In this document: positions 53,304 to 62,702 of the stretch, piece by piece
Layout of the letters: every line of letters starts with the position of its first letter
How positions within the stretch are numbered: position 1 is the stretch's first letter
DNA from: Kiritimatiellia bacterium
Lineage (GTDB): Bacteria; Verrucomicrobiota; Kiritimatiellia; CAIVKH01
DNA length: 64,000 bases
Direction of reading: 5' to 3'
Assembly: GCA_025054615.1 (NCBI GenBank)
Contig: JANWZO010000008.1
Location: forward strand, 38,745-102,744
The notes under the pieces: generated by a model
Seen by the model: only the letters and a program-made list of their open reading frames with translations
Databases searched by the model: none
Told to the model about the DNA's origin: nothing
Position numbers and translations under genes: made by a program

Positions 53304-53390
53304 ATTCCGCAGTCCGAATCCCGAGCTGGGTAGGCAGAATTCCAGCACGGATGCATCGCGAACAAGAGCGCGTCAAGGCGTAGGGAGGGG

Positions 53391-56300
53391 TTATTCCACG
53401 GGATCCGCAGCCGGCGCCGGTTCGCTCGCCTGGCTGATAATGCCGGCGGCCTTCTTCAAGCGCGCCAGAGCCACATTGTAGGAAAACAGGGCCTGGACCT
53501 CGTTGTCGCGGGCCTGCGTCAGGGCCTGTTGGGACTGTAAGACGTCGAGTTGGGTTGCCGCACCGACGTCAAATCTGGACCGGGCAAGCCGCAGACTTTC
53601 TTCCGCCTGCTCAACCACTTTTCGCGTCGCTGTGACCAGCTCCTGGGCCTCGACGAACGATGAGTATGCCCGACGGACTTCAACATCAATGTCGAGGCGC
53701 GCCTTTTCCTCGGCGAGGCGGGTCTGTTCGAGTGCCGAGGCTGCCTGAAGAATCCGTCCGCGGGTTTGTTGTCCGTCAAACAAATTCCAGTTCAACATCA
53801 AACCTGCCCGCCAGCCATCGACGTTTTCCCAGCGGTCTTCGGACATCGGGTCGCTCTGGTACTGGTAGCCGGCGAATGCATTCAACTGCGGCTGGTACGA
53901 CCCCTTAGCCGCGCGAAGGTCCCGCGCGCGCGCCTCGCGTAGGAGCGCCAGCCTTTTGAGTTCCGGCCGGTTCGCAAAGGCCAGGGCACGCGCCTCGGCC
54001 AAACTGGTTTGGAAACTGTCAAAACTCAATTCGCCCACGACGTCGAGTGTGGCTTCTTGGCCGGCGGCGGGGGGCGGAAATCCGAGGACACGCGCGAGTT
54101 CCTCCAGCGCGAGACGATAATCGTTGCGCGCCCGGATGAGAGGCGGATAACCGTTGGCTAGCGCGACTTCCGCGCGAAGAACATTGAACGGCGAAACGGC
54201 GCCGGCCTCCAATTTATTCTTCGCGGATTGAAGCTCCTCTTGCAGCAACTCGACGTTCTGCTCCTGGACCCGTACTTGCGAGCGGGCGAGAAGCACAGCA
54301 TAGAACCGTTCGCGAACTTCCAGCAGGACGTTGTTAATGACGCTTTGAAGTTCCAGGCGCGCGGCCTCTTCCTCGAGCTTTCGCGCCTGGCTAGATGCCG
54401 CGAGGCTTCCGCCCGCGTACAAAGATTGAACGGCTTCGAGGCCAAGGTTCCATGTGGCGTCGTTCTTTTTGCCTGGCATCCCGAGATCTTCCGCCTCCTC
54501 TTGGTACATGCCGGAGATTCGGATGTTCGGAATTCGGCGGCCTTCGGCCTCGATGACTGAGCCGCTTTGCTGGCGCAATCGTTCGCGGGCGGACAGGATT
54601 TCGTAATTTTGCGCGACCGCCGTGTCCAGACAGCGCGCCAGATCGAAGGCTCCGCGCGGCTGCTTGGAGGCGTCAGCAGGAGTCTGGGCTACCGCGGGGA
54701 ACGCCACCCCAAGAGCAAAAGCTGCAATGAGGGCGGCGGCGGTCAAACCGTTCCGGCGTGGTGAGCGGAATCGGGCCACCCATTCGGCGAATACTGTGTA
54801 GACCACCGGAATGACCACCAAAGTCAGGATCGTGCTCGTGAGGAGGCCGCCGAGCGCCACGATGCCCATGGGCCTCCGGCTTTCACCGCCGGCGCCCCAG
54901 CCGAATGCGATGGGCAGAATTCCGAGGATGGTTGAGAAGCTCGTCATCAGGATTGGTCGAAAGCGGAGTTTCCCTGCTTCGCGCATGGCCTCAATGGGAG
55001 AAAGGCCCTGAGCGACACGCTGGTTGGCAAATTCGACGAGCAGAATAGATGTCTTAGTCGCCATACCGATCAGGAGCACTAACCCGATTTGACTGATCAG
55101 ATTCATGTTCATACCGCTAATCCTCGGAAACACGGCAGACAAAATGTGGGCGATCTTCGGCGGATCCGGCGCGTAGTTGGCCCAGCCATAAAAGGCTCGG
55201 CCCATGACCGACAGGCCATCGAGCGTCCACAGCAAACCGAAAGCGCCAAAAAAAGCGAGGGGTATCGTGAGCATAATTGTGAAGGGATGCAAGAGGCTTT
55301 CAAATTGCGAGGCCAGAGACATGTAAACCACGATCAGCGCGAGAGCCGCGATGAAATAGAACCCGCGTCCGGACTCCCGTAAATCTGACGATTCACCCGC
55401 CCATGCGAAGCGGGCGTCGGGCTCCAATTCGGCAAGGATTCGTTCCGCGCGCGCCATGGCCTCGCCAAGCGTGATTCCCGCGGGAGTCCCCTCAATGGTC
55501 GCTGAGCGGAAACGGTTGTAGTGGTAGATAGCGTTCGGGCCGCCGCCCTCTTTCAGAGTTACGTAATTCGACAATTGAACCAAATGGCCTCGGCCGTCCC
55601 TCAAATAAATTCTCTGGAGGATTTCGGGGGAAAGTCGCTCTTGCCGATCGATTTGGGCGATCACCTGGTATTCCTTTCCACCTTCCTTGAAGCGGCTCAA
55701 GTCAAGACCGCCCAACAAGATCTGGAGGGCTCGAGCGATGTCGGTGACTGCGATCCCGGCCTCGGCCGCGCGGTCTCGATCGATATCGAGTCGAAATTCC
55801 GGCTTGTTGAATTCAAAGTTGCTCCGGGCCTGGAAGAGAAACCCTTCGGCTCGAAAGGCTTCGAGGAGGCGCTGGGTGCGAGAGGCGAGGCGATCCAGGT
55901 CGGTATCTTGCAGCACCAATTGGAACGGTTGCCCGAATCCTCGGGTAACCGCCTTGGGGACGATCGGGATCGCAAAGGCTCCGCGCGTTTCGGAAATCAT
56001 CCGGGACATCAGTCCGCGCGGCCCGTCCAACAGGTCGCTAACGTGCTTTCGTTCTCCCTCGGTCAGGCGAATAAACATGAAGGTCTCATTTGGGCGGCCT
56101 GGTCCGGAGCGTCCGAGGGCGACTGCTGCGAAATACATGTCGATCTCCGGCGTTTCGCCCGCAATCGACTCCATCGTTCTCAGCATTCGGTCCGTGTATT
56201 CCACGGTGGATCCTTCCGGCGCGACTCCAATCGCGATCAGTCGGCCCTTGTCTTCGGGCGGCAGAAATTCACTGTCGAGTCGCGTGTAGAGCCAGGCCGT

Positions 56301-57917
56301 AGCGGCAAACACCGCTGCGGCGACGGCGATCACCGTCTTGCGTCGACGGAGAGACGACTCCAGTGCCCGTTGATAGCGGACCTGGAGTCGATGGAAAGCC
56401 CGTTCAAAGAAGTTGTAAATTCGACCGTGTTCCTGCGCCGCCCGATACCGGAGGATTCGAGGGGTCAGCGCGGCGGTGAGCGTCAGCGCAACGAATGACG
56501 AAATCGCGACAGACCCGCAAACGGCTAGCGCGAATTCGACGAAGAGTCTTCCTACGAAAGTGGTTTGGAAGGCGAGGGGAATGAAGACGGCGATCAGCGA
56601 CACCGTCGTTGCAATTACTGCCATGCCAATTTCGCGCATGCCGCGAATGGCGGCCTCCATAGGCGGCATCCCCTCTTCGATATGTCGATAAATGTTTTCG
56701 AGAACGATGATGGAGTCGTCGACGACGATGCCGATCGCCAAAACAAGCGCCAGCATCGTGAGGATGTTGATCGAAAATCCCAGCGCATACATGATAATGA
56801 AGGTGCCCGCTATCGAGACGGGAATCGTTAGCGCCGGGATGAGTGTCGATCGGATATTGCGGAGGAAAATGAAAATCGTGACAAGGACCAGACCGAAGGC
56901 GATGAACAGGGTGGTCCAGACTTCGCGAATCGCGCGCTCAACGAAGATGGCCTCATCATACGGGAAGTCGAGCTGCACATCGACGGGCAGGGAAGGGCGG
57001 ATCCGTTCAATCTCCGCTTTCACGCGCTTTACGACCTCGATGACGTTTGCCTTGGATTGCCGCACGATACCGATGCCGACAGCCGGCTTACCCTGAAATC
57101 GCGCCAGAGAACGTTCGTCTTCAGCTGCGATTTCGGCGCGGCCAAGGTCTCCGAGGCGTATCAGCGCCCCGCTGTCGCTTCGGATGACCAAATCCTCAAA
57201 TTCTTTCGGAGTGTTGAGGCCGCCGAAGGTAATAATTGAATATTCGCGTTCCCGATCTTCGATTCGACCGCTTGGCAATTCGACATTGTCGGCCTGAAGC
57301 CGGCGCTCGACATCGGCGATGGTTACTCCGTGTGCCGCCAACCGGTCAGGGTCGAGGCGCAGGCGCATCGCCATCTTCTTTCTGCCGCCGATGATGACGG
57401 AACTCACGCCGGGTATCGTTTGTAGGCGATCTTTGATCTGGGTTTCGGCGATTTGGGTCAGTTCCAGCGTAGAGTAATGGTCGCTGTACAGCGAGACCCA
57501 CATGACCGGGAAAGCATCCGAGTCCTGCTTAGCAACCACCGGTTCAATGATGTCTTCTGGCAGCTCGCCACGCACGCGGGCGACTCGATCGCGTACGTCC
57601 TGGGCCGCGACATCAATGTCGCGTCCTAGATCGAACTCAACGGTTATTGAGCTGACCTGTTCGCGACTTTCGCTGGTCAGCGTCTTGATGCCCTCGATGC
57701 TGTTGATCGCTTCCTCAAGTTTTTCAGTCACCTCCGTCTCGACGACCCGGGCATTGGCGCCAGGATATACGGTGAGTACGTTGACAATGGGCGGATCAAT
57801 GTCCGGAAGCTCACGGACAGACATTCGCTGCAGTGACACCAGGCCAAATAACACGATGGCCAGGCTCATCATGGAGGCGAAAATGGGCCTCTTGATGGAA
57901 ACTTCGGAAATTTTCAT
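53391..57917 (-). CDS. RND efflux pump fused to a TolC-like outer membrane channel
   Basis: One continuous 1508-codon frame encodes two proteins in series. Residues 1 to about 1050 are a complete HAE1-type RND transporter: ISEVSIKRPIFASMMSLAIVLFGLVSL, the proton-relay Asp pair in GIVVDDSIIVLENI, and the Lys in GMATKTSILLVEFANQ. Then RRNGLTAAALIAAFALGVAFPAVAQ (about 1055-1078) looks like a signal peptide with an AVA-Q cleavage site. Residues 1085-1508 are a TolC-like factor (FDLARCLDTAVAQNYEILSARERLRQQ, GLMLNWNLFDGQQTRGRI) with paired long helices. No stop, start or ribosome site is obvious at the junction, though a GTG lies at 54779. About 35 extra residues interrupt the usual helix spacing near GLSVMGRAFYGWANY. 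The membrane fusion protein gene precedes it. Confidence 0.9.
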   Translation of the reverse strand: MKISEVSIKRPIFASMMSLAIVLFGLVSLQRMSVRELPDIDPPIVNVLTVYPGANARVVETEVTEKLEEAINSIEGIKTLTSESREQVSSITVEFDLGRDIDVAAQDVRDRVARVRGELPEDIIEPVVAKQDSDAFPVMWVSLYSDHYSTLELTQIAETQIKDRLQTIPGVSSVIIGGRKKMAMRLRLDPDRLAAHGVTIADVERRLQADNVELPSGRIEDREREYSIITFGGLNTPKEFEDLVIRSDSGALIRLGDLGRAEIAAEDERSLARFQGKPAVGIGIVRQSKANVIEVVKRVKAEIERIRPSLPVDVQLDFPYDEAIFVERAIREVWTTLFIAFGLVLVTIFIFLRNIRSTLIPALTIPVSIAGTFIIMYALGFSINILTMLALVLAIGIVVDDSIIVLENIYRHIEEGMPPMEAAIRGMREIGMAVIATTVSLIAVFIPLAFQTTFVGRLFVEFALAVCGSVAISSFVALTLTAALTPRILRYRAAQEHGRIYNFFERAFHRLQVRYQRALESSLRRRKTVIAVAAAVFAATAWLYTRLDSEFLPPEDKGRLIAIGVAPEGSTVEYTDRMLRTMESIAGETPEIDMYFAAVALGRSGPGRPNETFMFIRLTEGERKHVSDLLDGPRGLMSRMISETRGAFAIPIVPKAVTRGFGQPFQLVLQDTDLDRLASRTQRLLEAFRAEGFLFQARSNFEFNKPEFRLDIDRDRAAEAGIAVTDIARALQILLGGLDLSRFKEGGKEYQVIAQIDRQERLSPEILQRIYLRDGRGHLVQLSNYVTLKEGGGPNAIYHYNRFRSATIEGTPAGITLGEAMARAERILAELEPDARFAWAGESSDLRESGRGFYFIAALALIVVYMSLASQFESLLHPFTIMLTIPLAFFGAFGLLWTLDGLSVMGRAFYGWANYAPDPPKIAHILSAVFPRISGMNMNLISQIGLVLLIGMATKTSILLVEFANQRVAQGLSPIEAMREAGKLRFRPILMTSFSTILGILPIAFGWGAGGESRRPMGIVALGGLLTSTILTLVVIPVVYTVFAEWVARFRSPRRNGLTAAALIAAFALGVAFPAVAQTPADASKQPRGAFDLARCLDTAVAQNYEILSARERLRQQSGSVIEAEGRRIPNIRISGMYQEEAEDLGMPGKKNDATWNLGLEAVQSLYAGGSLAASSQARKLEEEAARLELQSVINNVLLEVRERFYAVLLARSQVRVQEQNVELLQEELQSAKNKLEAGAVSPFNVLRAEVALANGYPPLIRARNDYRLALEELARVLGFPPPAAGQEATLDVVGELSFDSFQTSLAEARALAFANRPELKRLALLREARARDLRAAKGSYQPQLNAFAGYQYQSDPMSEDRWENVDGWRAGLMLNWNLFDGQQTRGRILQAASALEQTRLAEEKARLDIDVEVRRAYSSFVEAQELVTATRKVVEQAEESLRLARSRFDVGAATQLDVLQSQQALTQARDNEVQALFSYNVALARLKKAAGIISQASEPAPAADPVE

Positions 57918-57954
57918 GTTGATAACGGAATGCGGTGGGACAGCGGTCGTTCGT

Positions 57955-59001
57955 CTATGTAGATTTGGTTCGGGCGCCAGGCCTCAATTTTTGATGCCCC
58001 TCAGTCACGACGACATCCCCGGGGGCAAGCCCCGAGATCACTCGGGCACGTCCCGGTACGCGACTCCCGATTTCCACCGGCCGAAGCTGGACACGCGTAT
58101 CTTCTCCAACGACGTACACAAACGATTGGTCTCCCCGTTGCATAATGGCGATGTCCGGCACAAGAAGGGCATCCTCATCTTCGCGCAGGACAACGGAGGC
58201 ACGTGCGAACATGCCGGCGCGCAGCGCTCCATCCGTATTTCCCACTTCAGCTCGCACGAGCACAGTCCGAGTCGCCGAATCGACATCTGGCGAAATAAAT
58301 CGAATCGATCCCTCGAATACCCGATCCGGCCATGCAGGAACCCTAATCTCAACGATCTGCCCAATCCGGATCGATGAAATGAATCGTTCTGGCAAACGCA
58401 AGTCCACCTTTATCACAGACTGATCAACAAGGGTTGCCAGATGGGCATATCGCGCAACCACCTGGCCCGGACTGACGAGGCGGACACCCATGATGCCATC
58501 GAACGGAGCACGAATGATGGTCTCCTCTAACTGCTCGCGAAGGCGTCGGACCGCGGCTTCACGGGCGTTGAATGCACTGCGGGCTGCATCGTATTCGGCT
58601 CTGGCGATGGTGCGAGAATTGAACATGCCTTCCGCGCGAATGAGTTCAGACTGAGCTAGTTCCAACGCGGCCTCGGCCTCGGCAAGGGCCGCACGCAATT
58701 TGCCGTCGTCAATTCGGAATAGGATCCGACCCTTCTCCACTGGGGCTCCTTCTTCGAAGTTGATTTCAACGATCCTTCCCTCGGCCTCGGATTTGATTTC
58801 TACCATCTCATTGGGCAGAAGGACGGCCGCTGCGGAAAACGTCTCGCGGAACTTTTGAGGGAGAATCGATTCAGATCGGATGAGGATTTCGGCATCTGGC
58901 GGCGGCCCACCTCCTTTCTCAAATCGGCTGGCGCAACCGGCTACAATCAGAGCCGCGGCCGCGATGGCCGCTACGAGAAGATGTCTGGGGTGTCGTTGCA
59001 T
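57955..59001 (-). CDS. RND efflux membrane fusion protein (lipoprotein)
   Basis: The 348-residue protein has a lipoprotein signal (LLVAAIAAAALIVAGC) and the HlyD/AcrA layout: barrel-sandwich lipoyl strands (EMVEIKSEAEGRIVEINFEEGAPVEKGRILFRID), a helical hairpin, FDGIMGVRLVSPGQVVARYAHLATLVD, a beta-barrel (IGQIVEIRVPAWPDRVFEGSIRFISPDVD) and a membrane-proximal domain. It should bridge the inner-membrane pump and outer-membrane channel encoded next to it. It lies 7 bp after the MarR gene and 37 bp before the pump-channel gene. Confidence 0.94.
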   Translation of the reverse strand: MQRHPRHLLVAAIAAAALIVAGCASRFEKGGGPPPDAEILIRSESILPQKFRETFSAAAVLLPNEMVEIKSEAEGRIVEINFEEGAPVEKGRILFRIDDGKLRAALAEAEAALELAQSELIRAEGMFNSRTIARAEYDAARSAFNAREAAVRRLREQLEETIIRAPFDGIMGVRLVSPGQVVARYAHLATLVDQSVIKVDLRLPERFISSIRIGQIVEIRVPAWPDRVFEGSIRFISPDVDSATRTVLVRAEVGNTDGALRAGMFARASVVLREDEDALLVPDIAIMQRGDQSFVYVVGEDTRVQLRPVEIGSRVPGRARVISGLAPGDVVVTEGHQKLRPGARTKST

Positions 59002-59008
59002 GATTCAC

Positions 59009-59440
59009 CTACGGGGAAAATTGGACGGTCAACGCCTCGAGCATCGCGAGATACGAGGCGCGATCTTTCTCTGGAAGGGGCTCGAAAAGAAGGCGCAGCG
59101 CCGAGCGGCGATGGCGCCGGGCTTGTTCGATTGCCCGACGGCCACGGGCCGTAAGCGAGATATCCACGTTTCGGCGATTGCCTTTGGGATGGAAGCGCCG
59201 AATAAGGCCCGATGACTCCAATCGACGTAGAAAGACCGAACCGGTCGACGGCTTCAATCGAAGCTGCTTGAGAAGAAGGGCTCTGGGGCAGGGCTCCTGG
59301 TAGCCAATGATCTCCAGTGCCCAGATTTCCTGGATCGTCACCCGATCGCATGACAAGCAGTCCTGCTCCCGCGCCAGAATGGCACGGCATAAGCGGGGAG
59401 TGAGCTCGGTGATCGCATCGATAAAGGCATCAAGTTGCAT
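59009..59440 (-). CDS. MarR-family transcriptional regulator
   Basis: The 143-residue protein has the winged-helix pattern of MarR: VTIQEIWALEIIGYQEPCPRALLLKQLRLKPSTGSVFLRRLESSGLIRRFHPKGNRRNVDISLTARGRRAIEQA, where the recognition helix is followed by the basic wing. Three Cys (in CLSCDR and PCPR) could sense oxidants, which is speculative. It leads the efflux operon and likely represses it until a ligand binds. The ATG at 59440 is preferred over an in-frame TTG at 59470. Confidence 0.9.
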   Translation of the reverse strand: MQLDAFIDAITELTPRLCRAILAREQDCLSCDRVTIQEIWALEIIGYQEPCPRALLLKQLRLKPSTGSVFLRRLESSGLIRRFHPKGNRRNVDISLTARGRRAIEQARRHRRSALRLLFEPLPEKDRASYLAMLEALTVQFSP

Positions 59441-59449
59441 GTTGCATAT

Positions 59450-59462
59450 TTCATAAAATGAA
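59450..59462. promoter_or_regulatory. Short palindrome before the MarR gene, candidate operator
   Basis: TTCAT-AAA-ATGAA forms a 5-bp-arm dyad 10 nt upstream of the regulator ATG, near a direct repeat TTGCAT-GTTGCAT (59435-59447). AT-rich dyads close to the start are typical MarR autoregulatory sites, but the arms are short. Confidence 0.35.
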
Positions 59463-59523
59463 TAATTCAAATTTCAAGAATTCTATCCTCTGCTGTAAAG
59501 ATTTCGCGCGCGGGGCCGATCCC

Positions 59524-60171
59524 TTACCAATAGAAGTAGGCCTCTGTGAAAATGGATCCGGGCGGAACGCCGCGACGGAGGAGAATTTCACGAGCAGCCC
59601 GGATCATCGGGTGGCCTCCGCAGATGTAGATGTGGGCACCCAATGGGATTGAAATCTGTTCGAGCGCATCGGTTACTCGCATCGGTCGATCCGGCCAGCG
59701 GCTGATGCAGGGCATGTATACTGCACACCGAGGTTCGAATTCGCTGCGCCAGTAGAGCTCGACGGGAGTACGGACCCCATGCAGCACTATCGGTCGCAAT
59801 TCGGGATATGTTCTGAGGAAGGATCGGAAGGGGGCGATCCCCGTACCGGTGGCGATGAGCAGACATGAAGCTTGGGGGTCGCGGAGCGTGAAGCTGCCCG
59901 TCGGCCCGCTGAAGGAAACGATGTCGCCCGGTTGCAACGCCGCGAGGCGTGGGGACACCAGCCCGTCGGGAATAACGCGTATGAGCAGACACAAATTTTC
60001 GTCTCGTTCGCCGGAGGCAATCGAGTAGGATCGATCTTCGGGCGGGTCACCAACATGAATTACGATTTCCTGGCCCGCGAAAAACTCCAAACCTGCACGT
60101 TCAATCTCCAGGCTTATCGTTCCCGGCGCCATCGTTGAAATATTTAGGACCCGTGCCTGAAGGCGGTTCAT
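59524..60171 (-). CDS. Ferredoxin-NADP reductase-like FAD oxidoreductase
   Basis: The 215-residue protein has an FAD-binding barrel with RSYSIAS (flavin contact) and SPRLAALQPGDIVSFSGPTGSF, then an NAD(P)-binding domain with LLIATGTGIAPFRSFL and IYICGGHPMIRAAREILLRRG, ending EAYFYW, close to the C-terminal aromatic that stacks on the flavin in Fpr-type reductases. It probably transfers electrons between NAD(P)H and a ferredoxin or flavodoxin. Its ATG overlaps the stop of the large membrane protein gene as ATGA. Confidence 0.9.
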   Translation of the reverse strand: MNRLQARVLNISTMAPGTISLEIERAGLEFFAGQEIVIHVGDPPEDRSYSIASGERDENLCLLIRVIPDGLVSPRLAALQPGDIVSFSGPTGSFTLRDPQASCLLIATGTGIAPFRSFLRTYPELRPIVLHGVRTPVELYWRSEFEPRCAVYMPCISRWPDRPMRVTDALEQISIPLGAHIYICGGHPMIRAAREILLRRGVPPGSIFTEAYFYW

Positions 60172-62171
60172 CGGTCAGGCTCCCATTCGTAAACGCGAAG
60201 CGTGTAGGTCCGTTTTCGCAGGCTGAACGAACGGTTGCTCCGATGCTGGACCCTCTCGGACGAGTCCAAACGAACGGGACCTTCGAGAAGCCGGGCGTTT
60301 TGGAACTGCGCCGGCCACGCCTCTAGACCATTTCGTGTGGAGGTGAGGAGAAGAATTCTCCGGCCCGTATTGACGAGTGCGCGCGCTGCCAGTTCTGGCG
60401 ATCCCTCGCCGGCCAGAAGAGGTTCGCCGCTAACAACGTTAAGGCCATAGGCTAATGCAAGGGGGGTGCCGAACCTGAAATGATCGCTCACGATTAGGTC
60501 ATCCGGTGATGCAAGCCTTGCGATGCGCTCGACAGCATCCATCGTGCCAAGGTGTTCCGCCGACCGCCACGCCTGTGCGGATTTCGGCACGACGGCGACG
60601 AAAGCTACAAGAATGAGAAGGAGGGCAACCCGCAGAACGACCTTTGGAAGTCGGCTCTTGGCGACCTTTTCCCAGAGCAGGCTGGCTCCGAACGCGAGAA
60701 GAGGAGGGGACCATGCCAGCCAGCGTTTGCACGCCCATGGGTGCAAATCGGCGGCGTGCTTGCGGAGGAGGGCCGCGAGTAGGGCGCTCGCCAGCCAGAT
60801 CAGCCAGGGCGTGGCAGGCATGCGGGATCCGCGAAGAACAAGGCCGAGGGCGCCCACGAAGGCGAGCACTGCTGGGGCATAGGCCAGCCAAGCTTTCGCG
60901 TTTCCAGGGAATTCACGCCAACCTTCGATGAGAAACGATTCACGAACTAGCATCGCGATCAGTGGCGCCAGCGCCAGGAAACGGAACCATTTCAGTATGT
61001 GGACAAGACGTGAATTCGGGCAGCGACTAGCTATGAAACCGAGCGCCTCAATAAATATCGCTCCCACAACCGCCGCTGTTGCCGCCGAGCGAATTGCAGG
61101 CATCCAATGACGGATTTTGACAAGCGATTCTGGAACCACCCACTCGTACCATGCGAAACCGCCCGCAATGGCTGCAACGATCGCCGCATGCCGCGCCATG
61201 AACACGTTTCGATCCGGGTTTGAAGCATGCCAGGCCGATGAGATCCACAGCCACATCGATGCGTGAAAGACGAAACTCGGCCGATTGAGGATCCCGCAGA
61301 GCACGCACAGGAAAAGGACGAAGGCAGTCGACCGCGGACCGCGTGAGACGGTGATCAGGCCGATCGCGCAGACCATCGCCAGCTCAAGCATTTCCGACGC
61401 GGGGTCACCGAAGTGGGCGACGACGATCGGCTGAACGAGAAGCAGGCCTGCGCACCCGGCGCAGGCCGGCCCCGAAAGTCGAGTGGTCGCAGATCCCAAG
61501 CAGCCCAAGAGAAGGGCGGCGACTGCGGCAAGAAGGAAGTTTGACCGGAAGACAGCGTCACGCCCGCAGGCGGTTTCAAGAACAGCGATCCATGCCGGCG
61601 TTCCCCGGTAAAAATACGGTTGAATGGTACCTGTGTTTGGATCTGCGGGAATGCCGGGAAAAACCTCCAAAAATTCGTAATGGTACCGGGCGAACGCCTT
61701 TGGCGCTTCTTTGAGGATCCCGGCGAGAAGAGGATTCGGCGGCTGCTCGACTCGACCGGTTCTCGCGACCAGCAGGCCCTGGTTCAAATTGACGCCCGGA
61801 TCCCACCCTCCGATGATCCATTCGCCGCGGTGCGGCAAGACCATTACGAAGAACCACATCGCGGCGCATAGGAGGATGATCCTGAAGGCATCCCGGCGAC
61901 AAACACAGTGACCCGATGAAAAAAGGCCAGCCGCGGACCCGAGAATAACGGCAGCTCCGATCGTGGTCGGGCCAAACAATCCCGATTCAGCCAAGATGGT
62001 CGCTGCCACCACGAGATAGGACAACCCCAATGCCAGCGCAAAACCCAGGCGTTCCGGTCCGGTGATCGGACCCCAGACCGGCAACCACGTTAGACCGGGC
62101 GGAAGAACAAGCGCGCAGAGTATCGCGGCATCAAGCACCGCGTCGGCGATCGTTTGGAAGGACTCTGGCAT
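60168..62171 (-). CDS. Large multi-spanning membrane protein, glycosyltransferase-like
   Basis: The protein (about 667 residues) has roughly 12 hydrophobic helices in the first 540 residues, then a soluble C-terminal part (SPDDLIVSDHFRFGTPLALAYGLNVVSGEP) that resembles the periplasmic end of GT39-like or Dol-P-Man mannosyltransferase-type proteins. The IIGGWDPGVNLNQGLLVARTG loop after the fourth or fifth helix matches the WDPG motif seen in many such uncharacterised proteins. No donor or acceptor can be named. An ATG at 62171 is used; an in-frame TTG at 62213 is an alternative. It is coupled to the ferredoxin reductase gene and diverges from the S26-type peptidase gene. Confidence 0.78.
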   Translation of the reverse strand: MPESFQTIADAVLDAAILCALVLPPGLTWLPVWGPITGPERLGFALALGLSYLVVAATILAESGLFGPTTIGAAVILGSAAGLFSSGHCVCRRDAFRIILLCAAMWFFVMVLPHRGEWIIGGWDPGVNLNQGLLVARTGRVEQPPNPLLAGILKEAPKAFARYHYEFLEVFPGIPADPNTGTIQPYFYRGTPAWIAVLETACGRDAVFRSNFLLAAVAALLLGCLGSATTRLSGPACAGCAGLLLVQPIVVAHFGDPASEMLELAMVCAIGLITVSRGPRSTAFVLFLCVLCGILNRPSFVFHASMWLWISSAWHASNPDRNVFMARHAAIVAAIAGGFAWYEWVVPESLVKIRHWMPAIRSAATAAVVGAIFIEALGFIASRCPNSRLVHILKWFRFLALAPLIAMLVRESFLIEGWREFPGNAKAWLAYAPAVLAFVGALGLVLRGSRMPATPWLIWLASALLAALLRKHAADLHPWACKRWLAWSPPLLAFGASLLWEKVAKSRLPKVVLRVALLLILVAFVAVVPKSAQAWRSAEHLGTMDAVERIARLASPDDLIVSDHFRFGTPLALAYGLNVVSGEPLLAGEGSPELAARALVNTGRRILLLTSTRNGLEAWPAQFQNARLLEGPVRLDSSERVQHRSNRSFSLRKRTYTLRVYEWEPDR

Positions 62172-62201
62172 CCATGAAATCGTTGACGTATAACCGTCTT
62201 C

Positions 62202-62702
62202 ATGGCGAATCAATTCCAGCCTTGTCTTTCTCCCCGTATCCCTCCGATGAAGACCGCTGGCGATCTCGCCAACGAGGATCTAGAAACTCTGCAGATCAAG
62301 GCCGTTCTCGACGTAGTGGGTTCGCTGGACCTTCCGATTGTCGGGACGAGCATGGGGAAGCGTTGGAACGCGTACGAACGGGCAAGGCTATCGTCGCCTT
62401 CGGAGAGGCGGCCCGAAATTGGAGACGTCATCATCTTCTCGAGAGGCAGGCGTCTGGTGGCCCATCGCGTCATCGCGCGATTGTGGGGGCGTTACATTAC
62501 CAAGGGAGACGCCCGTTGGACATTCGACCGACCTTTTCCGACGGATGAAAACGTGATCGGTGTGGTGACGGCTCTTTTCCCCGGCGGCGCATGCCCACGG
62601 AGCAAGAGCCGAGCGTTTTTTGAGGGATTCAAGGCGATTGCGGCGTCTCCCATTTGGCTGTTTTTTCAGCGACAGATCGGCAGAGGTCGACCGCCCGCGT
62701 AG
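62202..62702 (+). CDS. S24/S26-type peptidase (Ser-His signal-peptidase-like)
   Basis: The protein (166 residues from the ATG at 62202, or 151 from the ATG at 62247) carries the S26 motifs: LPIVGTSMG with the likely nucleophile Ser50, PEIGDVIIFSRG, LVAHRVIARLWGRYITKGDA with His88 at the position of the ER/archaeal-type Ser-His dyad. Strong membrane helices are lacking at the N terminus. Similar peptidases accompany RiPP loci with PqqD-like or HPr-kinase-like proteins. Its last 74 bp overlap the convergent HPr-kinase-like gene. Maturation of the nearby precursor-like peptide is an inference. Confidence 0.8.
   Translation: MANQFQPCLSPRIPPMKTAGDLANEDLETLQIKAVLDVVGSLDLPIVGTSMGKRWNAYERARLSSPSERRPEIGDVIIFSRGRRLVAHRVIARLWGRYITKGDARWTFDRPFPTDENVIGVVTALFPGGACPRSKSRAFFEGFKAIAASPIWLFFQRQIGRGRPPA

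Noticed and set aside
54600..54800. The pump-channel fusion as an artefact of two genes
   Set aside because: The frame is continuous and both halves are intact. An internal GTG exists, but no ribosome binding site is convincing, so I report one gene and flag the alternative.
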